A stretch of DNA of 64,000 bases. Source: Parolsenella massiliensis (GTDB lineage Bacteria > Actinomycetota > Coriobacteriia > Coriobacteriales > Atopobiaceae). Shown here piece after piece: positions 17,497 through 25,347 of this stretch (position 1 is the stretch's first letter; every line of letters begins with the position of its first letter). The notes beneath the pieces were generated by a model. The model saw only the letters and a list, made by a program, of their open reading frames with translations. It did not search any database and had not been told where the DNA came from. A program made the position numbers and the translations under genes. The stretch lies in the NCBI RefSeq assembly GCF_900143685.1, contig NZ_LT671675.1, positions 347,111-411,110 on the forward strand. The letters are read 5' to 3'.

Positions 17497-18678
17497 ATGG
17501 CGAAGGACTACTCTGATATCAGATTCAAGGACGACGGCCGCCTTAAGCTGCTGATCATCGTGGGCACGCGTCCGGAGGTGATCCGCCTCTCCGAGGTCAT
17601 AAAGAAGTGCCGCCGCCACTTCGACTGCCTGCTGGCGCACACCGGGCAGAACTACGACTACACGCTCAACGGCATCTTCTTCCGCGACCTGTCGCTGGGC
17701 GACCCGGACGTCTACCTGGACGCCGTGGGCACGGACCTCGGCGAGACAGTCGGTAACATCATCGCCACCTCCTACAAACTCATGGTTCAGGTGCAGCCCG
17801 ATGCACTGCTGATCCTGGGCGACACCAACTCCTGCCTGTCCGCCATCGCGGCCAAGCGCCTGCACATCCCAATCTTCCACATGGAGGCGGGCAACCGCTG
17901 CAAGGACGAGTGCCTGCCCGAGGAGACCAACCGCCGCATCGTCGACGTGATCTCGGACGTGAACATGGCCTACTCCGAGCACGCCCGCCGCTACCTCAAG
18001 GACACCGGCTGCGCCCCGGAGCGCACCTACGTCACTGGCTCCCCCATGGCAGAGGTCCTGCGCGCGAACCTGGACAAGATCGGGGCATCCGACGTCCTTT
18101 CCGAGCTCGGCCTTGAGCCCAAGCGCTATATGCTCCTCTCGGCGCACCGCGAGGAGAACATCGACACCGAGGCGAACTTCGAGAGCCTGTTCACCGCGAT
18201 CAATGCGCTTGCCGAGAAGTACGACATGCCGATCCTGTACTCCTGCCACCCGCGCTCCCGCAAGCGCCTGGAGGCCACCGGCTTTAAGCTGGACCCGCGC
18301 GTACGCATGCACGAGCCTATGGGCTTCCACGACTACAACTGCCTCCAGATGAACGCCTTCGCGGTGGTCTCCGACTCCGGCACCCTGCCCGAGGAGTCCA
18401 GCTTCTTCGCGAGCGTCGGCCACCCGTTCCCCGCCGTGTGCATCCGCACCTCGACCGAGCGCCCCGAGGCCCTGGACAAGGCGTGCTTCACTCTGGCCGG
18501 CATCAGCGAGAGAGGCCTGCTCCAGGCCGTCCACACCGCCGTCGAGCTCGACGCCGAGGGGTCGCTGCCCGAGGCGCCCGTGCCCGACTACGCCGACGAG
18601 ACCGTGTCCACCAAGGTGGTCAAGATTATCCAGAGCTATACCGGTGTCGTGGACAAGATGGTGTGGAGGAAGATGTAG
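17497..18678 (+). CDS. capG: UDP-N-acetylglucosamine 2-epimerase family, CapG/FnlC
   Basis: 393 residues, GT-B-fold non-hydrolysing 2-epimerase. Given capE and capF directly upstream, it most likely converts the CapF product to UDP-L-FucNAc rather than making UDP-ManNAc. Motifs: IVGTRPEVIRL, HTGQNYDYTLN, LGDTNSCLSA, FHMEAGNRCKDECLPEETNRR, SAHREENID, the HPRS segment and SDSGTLPEESS. It starts at ATG 17497, seven bases past capF. Confidence 0.92.
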   Translation: MAKDYSDIRFKDDGRLKLLIIVGTRPEVIRLSEVIKKCRRHFDCLLAHTGQNYDYTLNGIFFRDLSLGDPDVYLDAVGTDLGETVGNIIATSYKLMVQVQPDALLILGDTNSCLSAIAAKRLHIPIFHMEAGNRCKDECLPEETNRRIVDVISDVNMAYSEHARRYLKDTGCAPERTYVTGSPMAEVLRANLDKIGASDVLSELGLEPKRYMLLSAHREENIDTEANFESLFTAINALAEKYDMPILYSCHPRSRKRLEATGFKLDPRVRMHEPMGFHDYNCLQMNAFAVVSDSGTLPEESSFFASVGHPFPAVCIRTSTERPEALDKACFTLAGISERGLLQAVHTAVELDAEGSLPEAPVPDYADETVSTKVVKIIQSYTGVVDKMVWRKM

Positions 18679-18680
18679 AT

Positions 18681-19178
18681 ATGGGTGTCGCCTACAGGAT
18701 TCTCGATGGCGCTTCCCGTGCCTACAATAAGCTGCTCCTACTGCCCGCGCTTCGACGCTCTTTTGCAGCATGTGGAGACAATGTAACGCTCGGTCGCCAC
18801 AGCGAGGTCGCCGGGGCGGGGAACATTTACATTGGCCACGACGTTTACCTGGGTCCTCGAACCACGTTGCTCACGACCAACGCGAAGATTCGCGTTGGTG
18901 ACTACGTCATGAGCGGGCCCAATCTGACAGTAATCACCGGTGACCATCGCATAGATATCCTCGACCGGCCCATGATGACGCTCGCCGACGAGGACAAACT
19001 CCCCGAGAACGACCAGGATGTCATCATCGGAGACGATGTATGGATGGGTAGTGGCGTGACGGTCCTCAAGGGCGTTTGCGTCTCCGACCACTGCGTGATT
19101 GCCGCCGGATCCGTTGTGACCAAGAACGTGGAGCCCGAGTATTCCATCTGGGGGGGGGGGTTCCTGCTCGCTGCCTAG
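18681..19178 (+). CDS. Left-handed beta-helix O-acyltransferase with frameshifting G11 tract at its end
   Basis: 165-residue hexapeptide-repeat acetyltransferase of the maltose/WbbJ type that would O-acetylate the polysaccharide. Repeats include NIYIGHDVYLGPRTTL and IGDDVWMGSGVTVLKGV; the catalytic His is in TGDHRID. It starts two bases after capG. The conserved C-terminus should read IWGGVPAR; here a run of 11 G gives IWGGGFLLAA and a premature TAG. With 10 G the text becomes IWGGVPARCLGSRLKG and stops at a TGA overlapping the next gene's ATG. The present frame is therefore shifted, by phase variation or by sequencing error. Confidence 0.88.
   Translation: MGVAYRILDGASRAYNKLLLLPALRRSFAACGDNVTLGRHSEVAGAGNIYIGHDVYLGPRTTLLTTNAKIRVGDYVMSGPNLTVITGDHRIDILDRPMMTLADEDKLPENDQDVIIGDDVWMGSGVTVLKGVCVSDHCVIAAGSVVTKNVEPEYSIWGGGFLLAA
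19150..19160 (+). repeat. G11 homopolymer in acyltransferase 3' end
   Basis: Eleven consecutive G inside the coding region. Removing one restores the conserved C-terminal motif and moves the stop to 19196-19198, overlapping the downstream start codon at 19195. Confidence 0.9.
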
Positions 19179-19194
19179 GCTCGCGGCTTAAAGG

Positions 19195-21303
19195 ATGATG
19201 ATGGTTTCAGCTCAAAAAATAGTACACGCGAAAGTTCTGATGGTCGGCCCCGATCTTTCCCTGCACGGCGGGATTGTATCCGTCGTGCAGGGTTATCTCG
19301 ATGGAGGCCTTCCCGAGGCATGTGATGCCTTCGAGTACCTGGGGACGGGGGTTGGCTACTCTAAGCTAGGAAAATCCTTCGCCTTCGCCCGTGCTCTTGC
19401 TCGTTATGCGAAAGCCATGCCCTCCTACGACATCGTTCACCTGCACATTAGCGCCCGTGGGTCTTACAAACGTAAGTCAATTATGGCCTGCATGGCACAT
19501 AAAGCAGGCAAGTGCGTGATCTTGCACGATCATGACGGGGAGTTCAAGAAGACCTTCGAAGAGAGCGATGACGCTTACCGCCGCAATGTGAGAGAGACCT
19601 TCGGCATCGCTGACCGCGTTGTAGTGCTCTCGGAAGAGTGGCGTGATTACTTCGCTGAAAACGTTTGCGACCCCGGGAAAATCGATGTCGTCCATAACGG
19701 CGTTAAGGTGCCGGCGAAGCCATGCTCACCTTGTTCGCGTCAAGACGTCCTGTTTTTAGGACGTCTTGACGCGCGCAAGAGCCCTGACGTGCTCTTGCGC
19801 GCGTCAAGGGAAGTCCTGGAGCGTTTTCCGGACACGAAAATCGTGTTCGGTGGTGACGGCGAGGTCGAAAAGAATAAGCAGCTCGCTGAGGAGCTCGGCA
19901 TTGCCGACCGATGCGAGTTCCACGGCTGGGTCACTGGCGATGAGCGTGAGGCCCTTTTCGAGCGCGCCGCTGTGTACTGCCTGCCTTCCAAGAACGAGGG
20001 GCTTCCCATGAGCGTGCTTGAGGCCATGGCGTACGGCATACCGACTGTGGCAACCGCCGTGGGAGGGGTGCCGCAGGTCATCGAGGACGGTGTGAACGGG
20101 TTTCTCGTTGATGTGGACGACGAGGCGACGCTTTCCGAGAGATTGGCTTCGCTACTCGCGAAATCTGAGTTGCGAGAAGAGCTTGGACGCAACGGCAGGG
20201 ATCAGATTGTTCGCAATTTCGGGCTCGATAGGACTGTCGCCCAGGTTGTCGATATCTACGGAGCGCTTATGCGCGGAAGGGGGGGGCATTCGGTGAGTAG
20301 CAGCAAGCCTTGGCTGTCGCTTGTCGTGCCCGCATACAACGCAGAGCGTTTTCTCGAGGAGTGCGTCTCGAGTTTCAGGCTCGCTGCGAACCCCGATGTC
20401 GAAGTCATTGTAGTCGATGACGGCTCGACCGATGGCACGCCTGGTGTATGCGATCGCCTTGCGTCTGAATCTGCGAACGTGAAGGTGATCCACCGTGATA
20501 ACGGTGGATCACCTTCAGCGCGCAACGCCGGTTGCTTGCGTGCTGAAGGTGATTGGGTCTGGTTTGTCGACTCCGACGACGTTATTGCGCCTTATGCGCT
20601 TGACGTTTTGAGGGAGCGTGCCCTTGCGACGAAGTGCGACGCCGTCCAGATTCAGTTCCTGAGGTTTTCGGACGGCGAGAAGCCGGCTTGGCCGGCTTCA
20701 ATGCCGCCCGAAAACCCCGTTGCCCTTTCCTCCGAGGAATATCTTCGCGAGATATACCGAGGCCGTGGGCAGCACTATATGTGGTCATTCCTACTGCGCG
20801 CGGACGCATTGCTCAGCAGGAATGACCACGCCACGCCCGAGTGCAGCAGGAATGAACACACCGGTTGGCCCTTCCGCGAGGATTTCTCCCTTTATGAGGA
20901 TGTTGTCTCGATGGAGGAGATACTCAGACGCTTCGACGGCATCGAGGTCCTCATGGGGCAATACTACGGCTATAGGCAGTCTGCTGGCTCAATGACGCAG
21001 AAGCCAAGCAACAAGGCGGCGGACAGCGGCCTTCGTGCGGTTCTCGAACTCTCTGCACATGACGACGCCGGCGACCCTAGGGGAAAGCTATGCCTTGAGA
21101 TCAGCCTCCTGTTCAATGCCTACAAACTCATCGAATGGAGCGGGCTCGAATCTGAGTCGCTGCGCAAACGGTACAAGGTCGAGATCTCCTCGCGCGTGAG
21201 GGAAGTCGGCGTTTCCCACCTGGGTCTCGACCGCTTTGGGAGGCTCGTCCTTATGCGGACGGGGCTCCTCGACTACTTTTTCAAGAGGAGGTATTGCCGA
21301 TGA
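19195..21303 (+). CDS. GT4-GT2 fused glycosyltransferase (fusion depends on a G8 tract)
   Basis: 702 residues. Residues 1-~360 form a GT-B family 4 transferase (VDVVHNGVKV, LFLGRLDARKSPDVLL, and the SKNEGLPMSVLEAMAYG donor motif). Residues ~367-702 form a GT-A family 2 transferase (LSLVVPAYNAERFLEECV, VIVVDDGSTDGT, WFVDSDD). They meet at RGRGGHSV, encoded by eight G (20279-20286). With seven G the GT4 part ends in GGIR and a TGA overlapping a GTG (20293) that would start a free GT2. The two were probably separate overlapping genes. The DNA contains several long perfect inverted repeats. Both domains would extend the repeat unit; sugars unknown. Confidence 0.9.
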   Translation: MMMVSAQKIVHAKVLMVGPDLSLHGGIVSVVQGYLDGGLPEACDAFEYLGTGVGYSKLGKSFAFARALARYAKAMPSYDIVHLHISARGSYKRKSIMACMAHKAGKCVILHDHDGEFKKTFEESDDAYRRNVRETFGIADRVVVLSEEWRDYFAENVCDPGKIDVVHNGVKVPAKPCSPCSRQDVLFLGRLDARKSPDVLLRASREVLERFPDTKIVFGGDGEVEKNKQLAEELGIADRCEFHGWVTGDEREALFERAAVYCLPSKNEGLPMSVLEAMAYGIPTVATAVGGVPQVIEDGVNGFLVDVDDEATLSERLASLLAKSELREELGRNGRDQIVRNFGLDRTVAQVVDIYGALMRGRGGHSVSSSKPWLSLVVPAYNAERFLEECVSSFRLAANPDVEVIVVDDGSTDGTPGVCDRLASESANVKVIHRDNGGSPSARNAGCLRAEGDWVWFVDSDDVIAPYALDVLRERALATKCDAVQIQFLRFSDGEKPAWPASMPPENPVALSSEEYLREIYRGRGQHYMWSFLLRADALLSRNDHATPECSRNEHTGWPFREDFSLYEDVVSMEEILRRFDGIEVLMGQYYGYRQSAGSMTQKPSNKAADSGLRAVLELSAHDDAGDPRGKLCLEISLLFNAYKLIEWSGLESESLRKRYKVEISSRVREVGVSHLGLDRFGRLVLMRTGLLDYFFKRRYCR
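20279..20286 (+). repeat. G8 homopolymer at GT4/GT2 junction
   Basis: Eight G between the two enzyme domains. One fewer G separates the domains into two genes overlapping by four bases (GTGA). Confidence 0.9.
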
Positions 21304-22538
21304 GCGGCTTTATCGCATCCGGGCATGACGATGCTTTTTCGAGGCGTCGCGTCGCGCGGGGCGGCCTTTCGTCCCTTCCCGTCCTGCCGATGATGGCGGC
21401 GCTGTTCTTCATCCTCACCTTTCTCATCAAGGCGCTCGTAGACGATGCCTTCACCAGGGGTGATATTTCCGCGGGCATTGCTTACACCAAGTATGTCACC
21501 GCGGCTATCGCTTGCTTGGCGGCGCTGGCATATGCCCTTAAGCACGGTGAGCGCGTGTTCATCAAGGAGTTCAACGCCCTTGCCTTCATCTTCATTATTT
21601 TCACGATGGTATCCGCTTTTCTGCAAGTGAAGACGGGGCACTTCTCCACCGGGGTGTTTGTTGAGCTCTTCAAGTTAGCCATCCCCATCTTCCTCGCATA
21701 CGCCGTGCTCAACGCCTTGACACCCCATGCGCTCTACCGTTGCATGGTGGCCGTCCTTCTCGTTTCCATTCTCGGCTACTTATTGAGCCTGTCCCACGAG
21801 GGAGTGGGGGTTTCTGAAATCCTTAAAGCCAGCTTCGAGGATTCAGACAGCGCTTCAGAATCTTCAACCTTTTCAGGAATTTTCCTTGTACTCACCTTCT
21901 ATTTCGCTTTCTTCAGGCATCAGAAGGTATGGCTGGCTCTCTCCGCCTTATTCTGCATTCTTACCTTTAAGAGGCTTGCTATCGTTGCAGTGATTTTCGC
22001 TCTCGCTGCCAGCTTTCTTGCACCGAGACTCATGTGGGTCAAGGTCTCCCATGGCGCCATTGTCGCCCTTAAAATTAGCACGCTCTTGTGTGCCGTCCTT
22101 TGGACCTGGTTACTGCTTCCCGATCAGCAGAACCTGTTTATCCAGTTGATCGGCGACACGCCGTCGCATTTCTCCATGGGCAGGAGCGATGTGCTTGGCT
22201 ATCTGTTGAGTTCGGGCTTCGAAAGTTATGGGTACGGCTCAGCCAACGAAGTTGCCAAGGCTGTCTTCGCTGCACCTTTCGAAATGGATCTGACCAAGAT
22301 TGCCCTCGAGCTCACCCCCCTTGTCATGGCTCTTTTCGTTTGGCTCTTTTGGGACGTCGCGGGTGACTCTCTATGGGGCGTCGTTATCATCGGTTATTTT
22401 ATGATCAACATGATCACCTCCGATTCGTTAACGTCTAACTTCTGCCTCACGCTCGCTTACATGACCTGCGGCCTTGTTACTCAGACGTTTGAGCGTAGCG
22501 GGAAAAATGTGCTGGAGATTTCTGATAATGCCTTCTAA
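21300..22538 (+). CDS. Wzy-like polysaccharide polymerase
   Basis: 412-residue integral membrane protein with roughly 10-12 hydrophobic helices, a hydrophilic loop near residues 170-190 (FEDSDSASESSTFSG) and a larger periplasmic-type loop near 285-345 (MGRSDVLGYLLSSGFESYGYGSANE). This topology and its place among transferases and a flippase fit an O-antigen polymerase; sequence conservation in this family is low, so the call rests on topology and context. ATG 21300 overlaps the previous TGA (ATGA) and has AGGAGG at 21282. Confidence 0.75.
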   Translation: MSGFIASGHDDAFSRRRVARGGLSSLPVLPMMAALFFILTFLIKALVDDAFTRGDISAGIAYTKYVTAAIACLAALAYALKHGERVFIKEFNALAFIFIIFTMVSAFLQVKTGHFSTGVFVELFKLAIPIFLAYAVLNALTPHALYRCMVAVLLVSILGYLLSLSHEGVGVSEILKASFEDSDSASESSTFSGIFLVLTFYFAFFRHQKVWLALSALFCILTFKRLAIVAVIFALAASFLAPRLMWVKVSHGAIVALKISTLLCAVLWTWLLLPDQQNLFIQLIGDTPSHFSMGRSDVLGYLLSSGFESYGYGSANEVAKAVFAAPFEMDLTKIALELTPLVMALFVWLFWDVAGDSLWGVVIIGYFMINMITSDSLTSNFCLTLAYMTCGLVTQTFERSGKNVLEISDNAF

Positions 22539-23577
22539 TGGAACGATTGCGATGGCTACGCCTGCTTCTGGCGTGACGATCACCGTATGCGTGCCCGTAT
22601 ACAACGTCGAGCGGTATCTTTGCGAGTGCCTAGACTCCATCTTCTCCCAGGACTACGCCGACTTCGATGTCGTCATGGTCGATGACGGTTCTACCGACGG
22701 CAGCGGCTCTATTTGCGATGAATACGCAGCGCGCTTTCCGCAGCGGGCCTTCGTTATCCATAAGGACAACGAAGGCCTGCTGCTCGCGCGCCGCAACGGC
22801 TTCGCGCGAGCAGCAGGCAACTACGTTATGTGCGTGGATTCGGACGACGCACTTGTTCCTGGGGCCCTCGCTTCTGTTGCTGCCGCGGTGGCGGAGACGG
22901 GCGCTGATGTTGTGCGCTTCGGTTTTACGCGGGAGAAGAGCGAGGCTGCACCTGTTGGGTCATCTATCTCTTTCAGATTCTATTCCGCCGAGGAGAAGCA
23001 TAAGATGCTACGCGCTCTGTGTCGCTCGACCTGTGGCTCGGAGAACCCGATGTGGTTCAAAGCTATCCGTCGGTCGTGTGTCGGAGCCGAAGTGGACTTC
23101 TCGGAATTCAAAGGTCTCACTTTTGCCGAGGACTTTCTGCAAACCCTTACCGTGTATGACCGCGCCCGGACATTCTGCTTCATCGACGCCTCCCTCTATT
23201 ACTATCGCCCGGGCTCCGGAATCACTCGCGCATATGATCCGCACTTCTACCGCGATGTTTGCCGCTGCCTCGATGTGGCCGAAGACTTCGCGCGCCGCTG
23301 GGAGCGCGAGTACGGCTGCAATGAACTTATGGCCGGTATCGCCGCTTGCAGGCTTGACTCCGGCGCACAATATGCGGAATGGATGGCTTCGCAGGGGGAT
23401 ACGGTGGGTCTTGATGACCTGCTCGCCTCGCGTGACTTTGCGCGTTGTCTTATGACACCGGGCACGGGAGAGTTGCTTCGATTTGACCGACGTCTGGTTC
23501 TGTGGGCATTGAGGCGGCGGTCCTTCCTGATTATAGCCGGCATCGCTAAGGCCAGAGCGGCTAAAGCGAGAAGATAG
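22528..23577 (+). CDS. Family 2 glycosyltransferase
   Basis: 349-residue GT-A enzyme: TVCVPVYNVERYLCECLDS, VVMVDDGSTDGSG, VIHKDNEGLLLARRNG and the metal-binding DSDD, then a variable acceptor domain and a basic C-terminus (AKARAAKARR) probably touching the membrane. ATG 22528 overlaps the polymerase end by 11 bases and has GGAGA upstream; ATG 22552 is an alternative. Two overlapping inverted repeats (14 bp with one mismatch, and a perfect 16 bp) lie at 22746-22818 over the HKDNEGLLLARRNG segment. Acceptor and sugar unknown. Confidence 0.9.
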   Translation: MPSNGTIAMATPASGVTITVCVPVYNVERYLCECLDSIFSQDYADFDVVMVDDGSTDGSGSICDEYAARFPQRAFVIHKDNEGLLLARRNGFARAAGNYVMCVDSDDALVPGALASVAAAVAETGADVVRFGFTREKSEAAPVGSSISFRFYSAEEKHKMLRALCRSTCGSENPMWFKAIRRSCVGAEVDFSEFKGLTFAEDFLQTLTVYDRARTFCFIDASLYYYRPGSGITRAYDPHFYRDVCRCLDVAEDFARRWEREYGCNELMAGIAACRLDSGAQYAEWMASQGDTVGLDDLLASRDFARCLMTPGTGELLRFDRRLVLWALRRRSFLIIAGIAKARAAKARR

Positions 23578-23627
23578 CCTGTAACCGGACCCCATCTGAA
23601 GGCGCACTGCGCCATAAGCTTTTTGGA

Positions 23628-25070
23628 TTGGATTTAGAATTGACAAGCATTTTTTCAACCGAGGAGCGGGGAGGCATCACCGGCAACCTGGCATACGCCG
23701 TCATCGCTCAGGGGATAGGTCTGTTCTCGAGCATTCTGACATCCCTGGTGCTTCCCAAATTCCTGAGCGTGGAGGACTATGCGTACTGGCAGCTTTTCTT
23801 GCTGTATTCCTCGTACTCAGGGTTCGCCCTGCTCGGGCTCAACGACGGCATTTACCTGCGCCTTGGCGGCAAGCGCTACTCGGAGGTTGATCACGGGGAG
23901 CTGAAGGCGCAGCAGTGCGTCGTCGCGGTGTCGCAGCTGCTCGTTGCCGCCTGCTGCCTGGCCGCAGTCCTCGCCGCCGGATTCGAGCCGTATCGGGCTC
24001 TCGTGCTCGCGCTGTGTGTGCTCTTCGGCCTGCTCACGAACCTGACTCAGTGCCTGCGCTACGTGTTCCAGTGCACGAACCTCACGCGCATCTCATCGCT
24101 CGCCGACCTCTTCTCCAAGGGGCTTTTCGTCATCTTCATGGCGACGGCGCTTCTCATGGACGTGGGCTCGTCGCTGCCGTTCATCGTGGGATACGTCGCC
24201 TGCCAGGCGGCGGCGTTCCTTTACGTGCTAGCATGCGCCAGGGACACCCTGCGCGCCAAGGCGGCGTTCAGGGGCGTGCTGCGCACCTGCGCCGCCGACG
24301 TGCGCGCGGGCCTGAAGATCATGGTGGCCTACTACGCCGACTCGCTGATCGTCGGCTTCACGCGCATGCTGACCGACTGGCGCCTGGGGCTTGCAGCCTT
24401 CGGCAAGCTATCGCTGTCCTTCTCGCTCACGAACTTCGTGCTCGCCTTCATCGGGCAGGTGTCCATGGTGGCGTTCCCCGTGCTCAAGCGCTTGGACGCC
24501 GAGGGGCAGAGGGAGAAGTACCTGACCATCAGGCTCCTGCTGCACACGGCGCTGCCTTGCGCGTACCTGCTTTACGTTCCCGTGAAGCTGCTCCTGGGGC
24601 TCTGGTTGCCGGCCTACGGCGAGAGCCTGGTGTACCTGGCGCTCACCATGCCCTTGTGCGTCTACAGCTGCAAGGCGAACCTGCTGTTCAACACCTACCT
24701 GAAGATGGGGCGGCGCGAGGGGACGCTGTGCGCGGTGAACGTCGCCGCCATGGCTCTGAACGCGGCGCTGGCCTTGGCGAGCATCGTGGGCCTGGCGAGC
24801 GTGGAGCTGGCGACGTGCGGGATCGTGGCCTCGGTGGCGCTTCGCGACCTGGCGTTCGAGCTGATCATGTCGCGCAGGTTCGGCAATCCCGTGGCGGGCT
24901 TCTGCGCCTCGGAGGCCCTGCTGACCGCCGGTTTCATGGCGGCGTCGTGGTTCATGGGCTCGTGGAGCTGGCCTGCGGTGGCGCTGATGCTTGTCGTGTA
25001 CCTGCGGATAGACAAGGACGGCGTGAAGTTGGTTACGGCCGAGGCGAGAAGGAAGCTCGGGCGTGCGTGA
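23628..25070 (+). CDS. Wzx-like polysaccharide flippase (oligosaccharide transporter)
   Basis: 480-residue MOP-superfamily membrane protein with about 12-14 helices; the start (GNLAYAVIAQGIGLFSSILTSLVLPKFL) followed by a YAYWQLFLLYSSY segment is typical of polysaccharide biosynthesis exporters. It would flip the undecaprenyl-linked repeat unit for Wzy. The start is uncertain: TTG 23628 gives MDLELTS, TTG 23640 is an alternative; no ATG precedes the first helix. Its GC content is visibly higher than that of the preceding wzy and GT2 genes, suggesting a different origin for this part of the cassette. Confidence 0.87.
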   Translation: MDLELTSIFSTEERGGITGNLAYAVIAQGIGLFSSILTSLVLPKFLSVEDYAYWQLFLLYSSYSGFALLGLNDGIYLRLGGKRYSEVDHGELKAQQCVVAVSQLLVAACCLAAVLAAGFEPYRALVLALCVLFGLLTNLTQCLRYVFQCTNLTRISSLADLFSKGLFVIFMATALLMDVGSSLPFIVGYVACQAAAFLYVLACARDTLRAKAAFRGVLRTCAADVRAGLKIMVAYYADSLIVGFTRMLTDWRLGLAAFGKLSLSFSLTNFVLAFIGQVSMVAFPVLKRLDAEGQREKYLTIRLLLHTALPCAYLLYVPVKLLLGLWLPAYGESLVYLALTMPLCVYSCKANLLFNTYLKMGRREGTLCAVNVAAMALNAALALASIVGLASVELATCGIVASVALRDLAFELIMSRRFGNPVAGFCASEALLTAGFMAASWFMGSWSWPAVALMLVVYLRIDKDGVKLVTAEARRKLGRA

Positions 25071-25212
25071 GCTTGCGATGGCCAAAGAACGCGCGTTTGG
25101 GCTCGCCGGACCGGTGAAGGCGCCGGCTATGCTCGTCATCGTGCTCAACCACGTGTGCGCCCTTTACGCCGGCGCGTGGTTCGGCGAGCCGGCCACCTCG
25201 TGTCGGCGATAG
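25063..25212 (+). pseudogene. Remnant of an acyltransferase-3 gene (N-terminal fragment)
   Basis: Reads from a GTG overlapping the flippase stop: 49 codons containing PAMLVIVLNHVCALYAGAWF, which resembles the first helix and catalytic His of membrane O-acyltransferase family 3, then stops at TAG 25210-25212. A shifted frame stays open briefly beyond. The rest of an expected ~340-residue protein is absent, so this looks like a decayed capsule O-acyltransferase at the cassette edge. Confidence 0.45.
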
Positions 25213-25347
25213 CCGCCGCGCCATTTGCTGATTCGTTTTCCCGTGGGCTTAGGGATCAACGTCGCCCACAATCGGTGGAACGCGGCGGCGGGGTTTTCAG
25301 AGACTGATGACGAGCCATGCAGCCAGGCGGGGCGGGTGGCAGGACAG

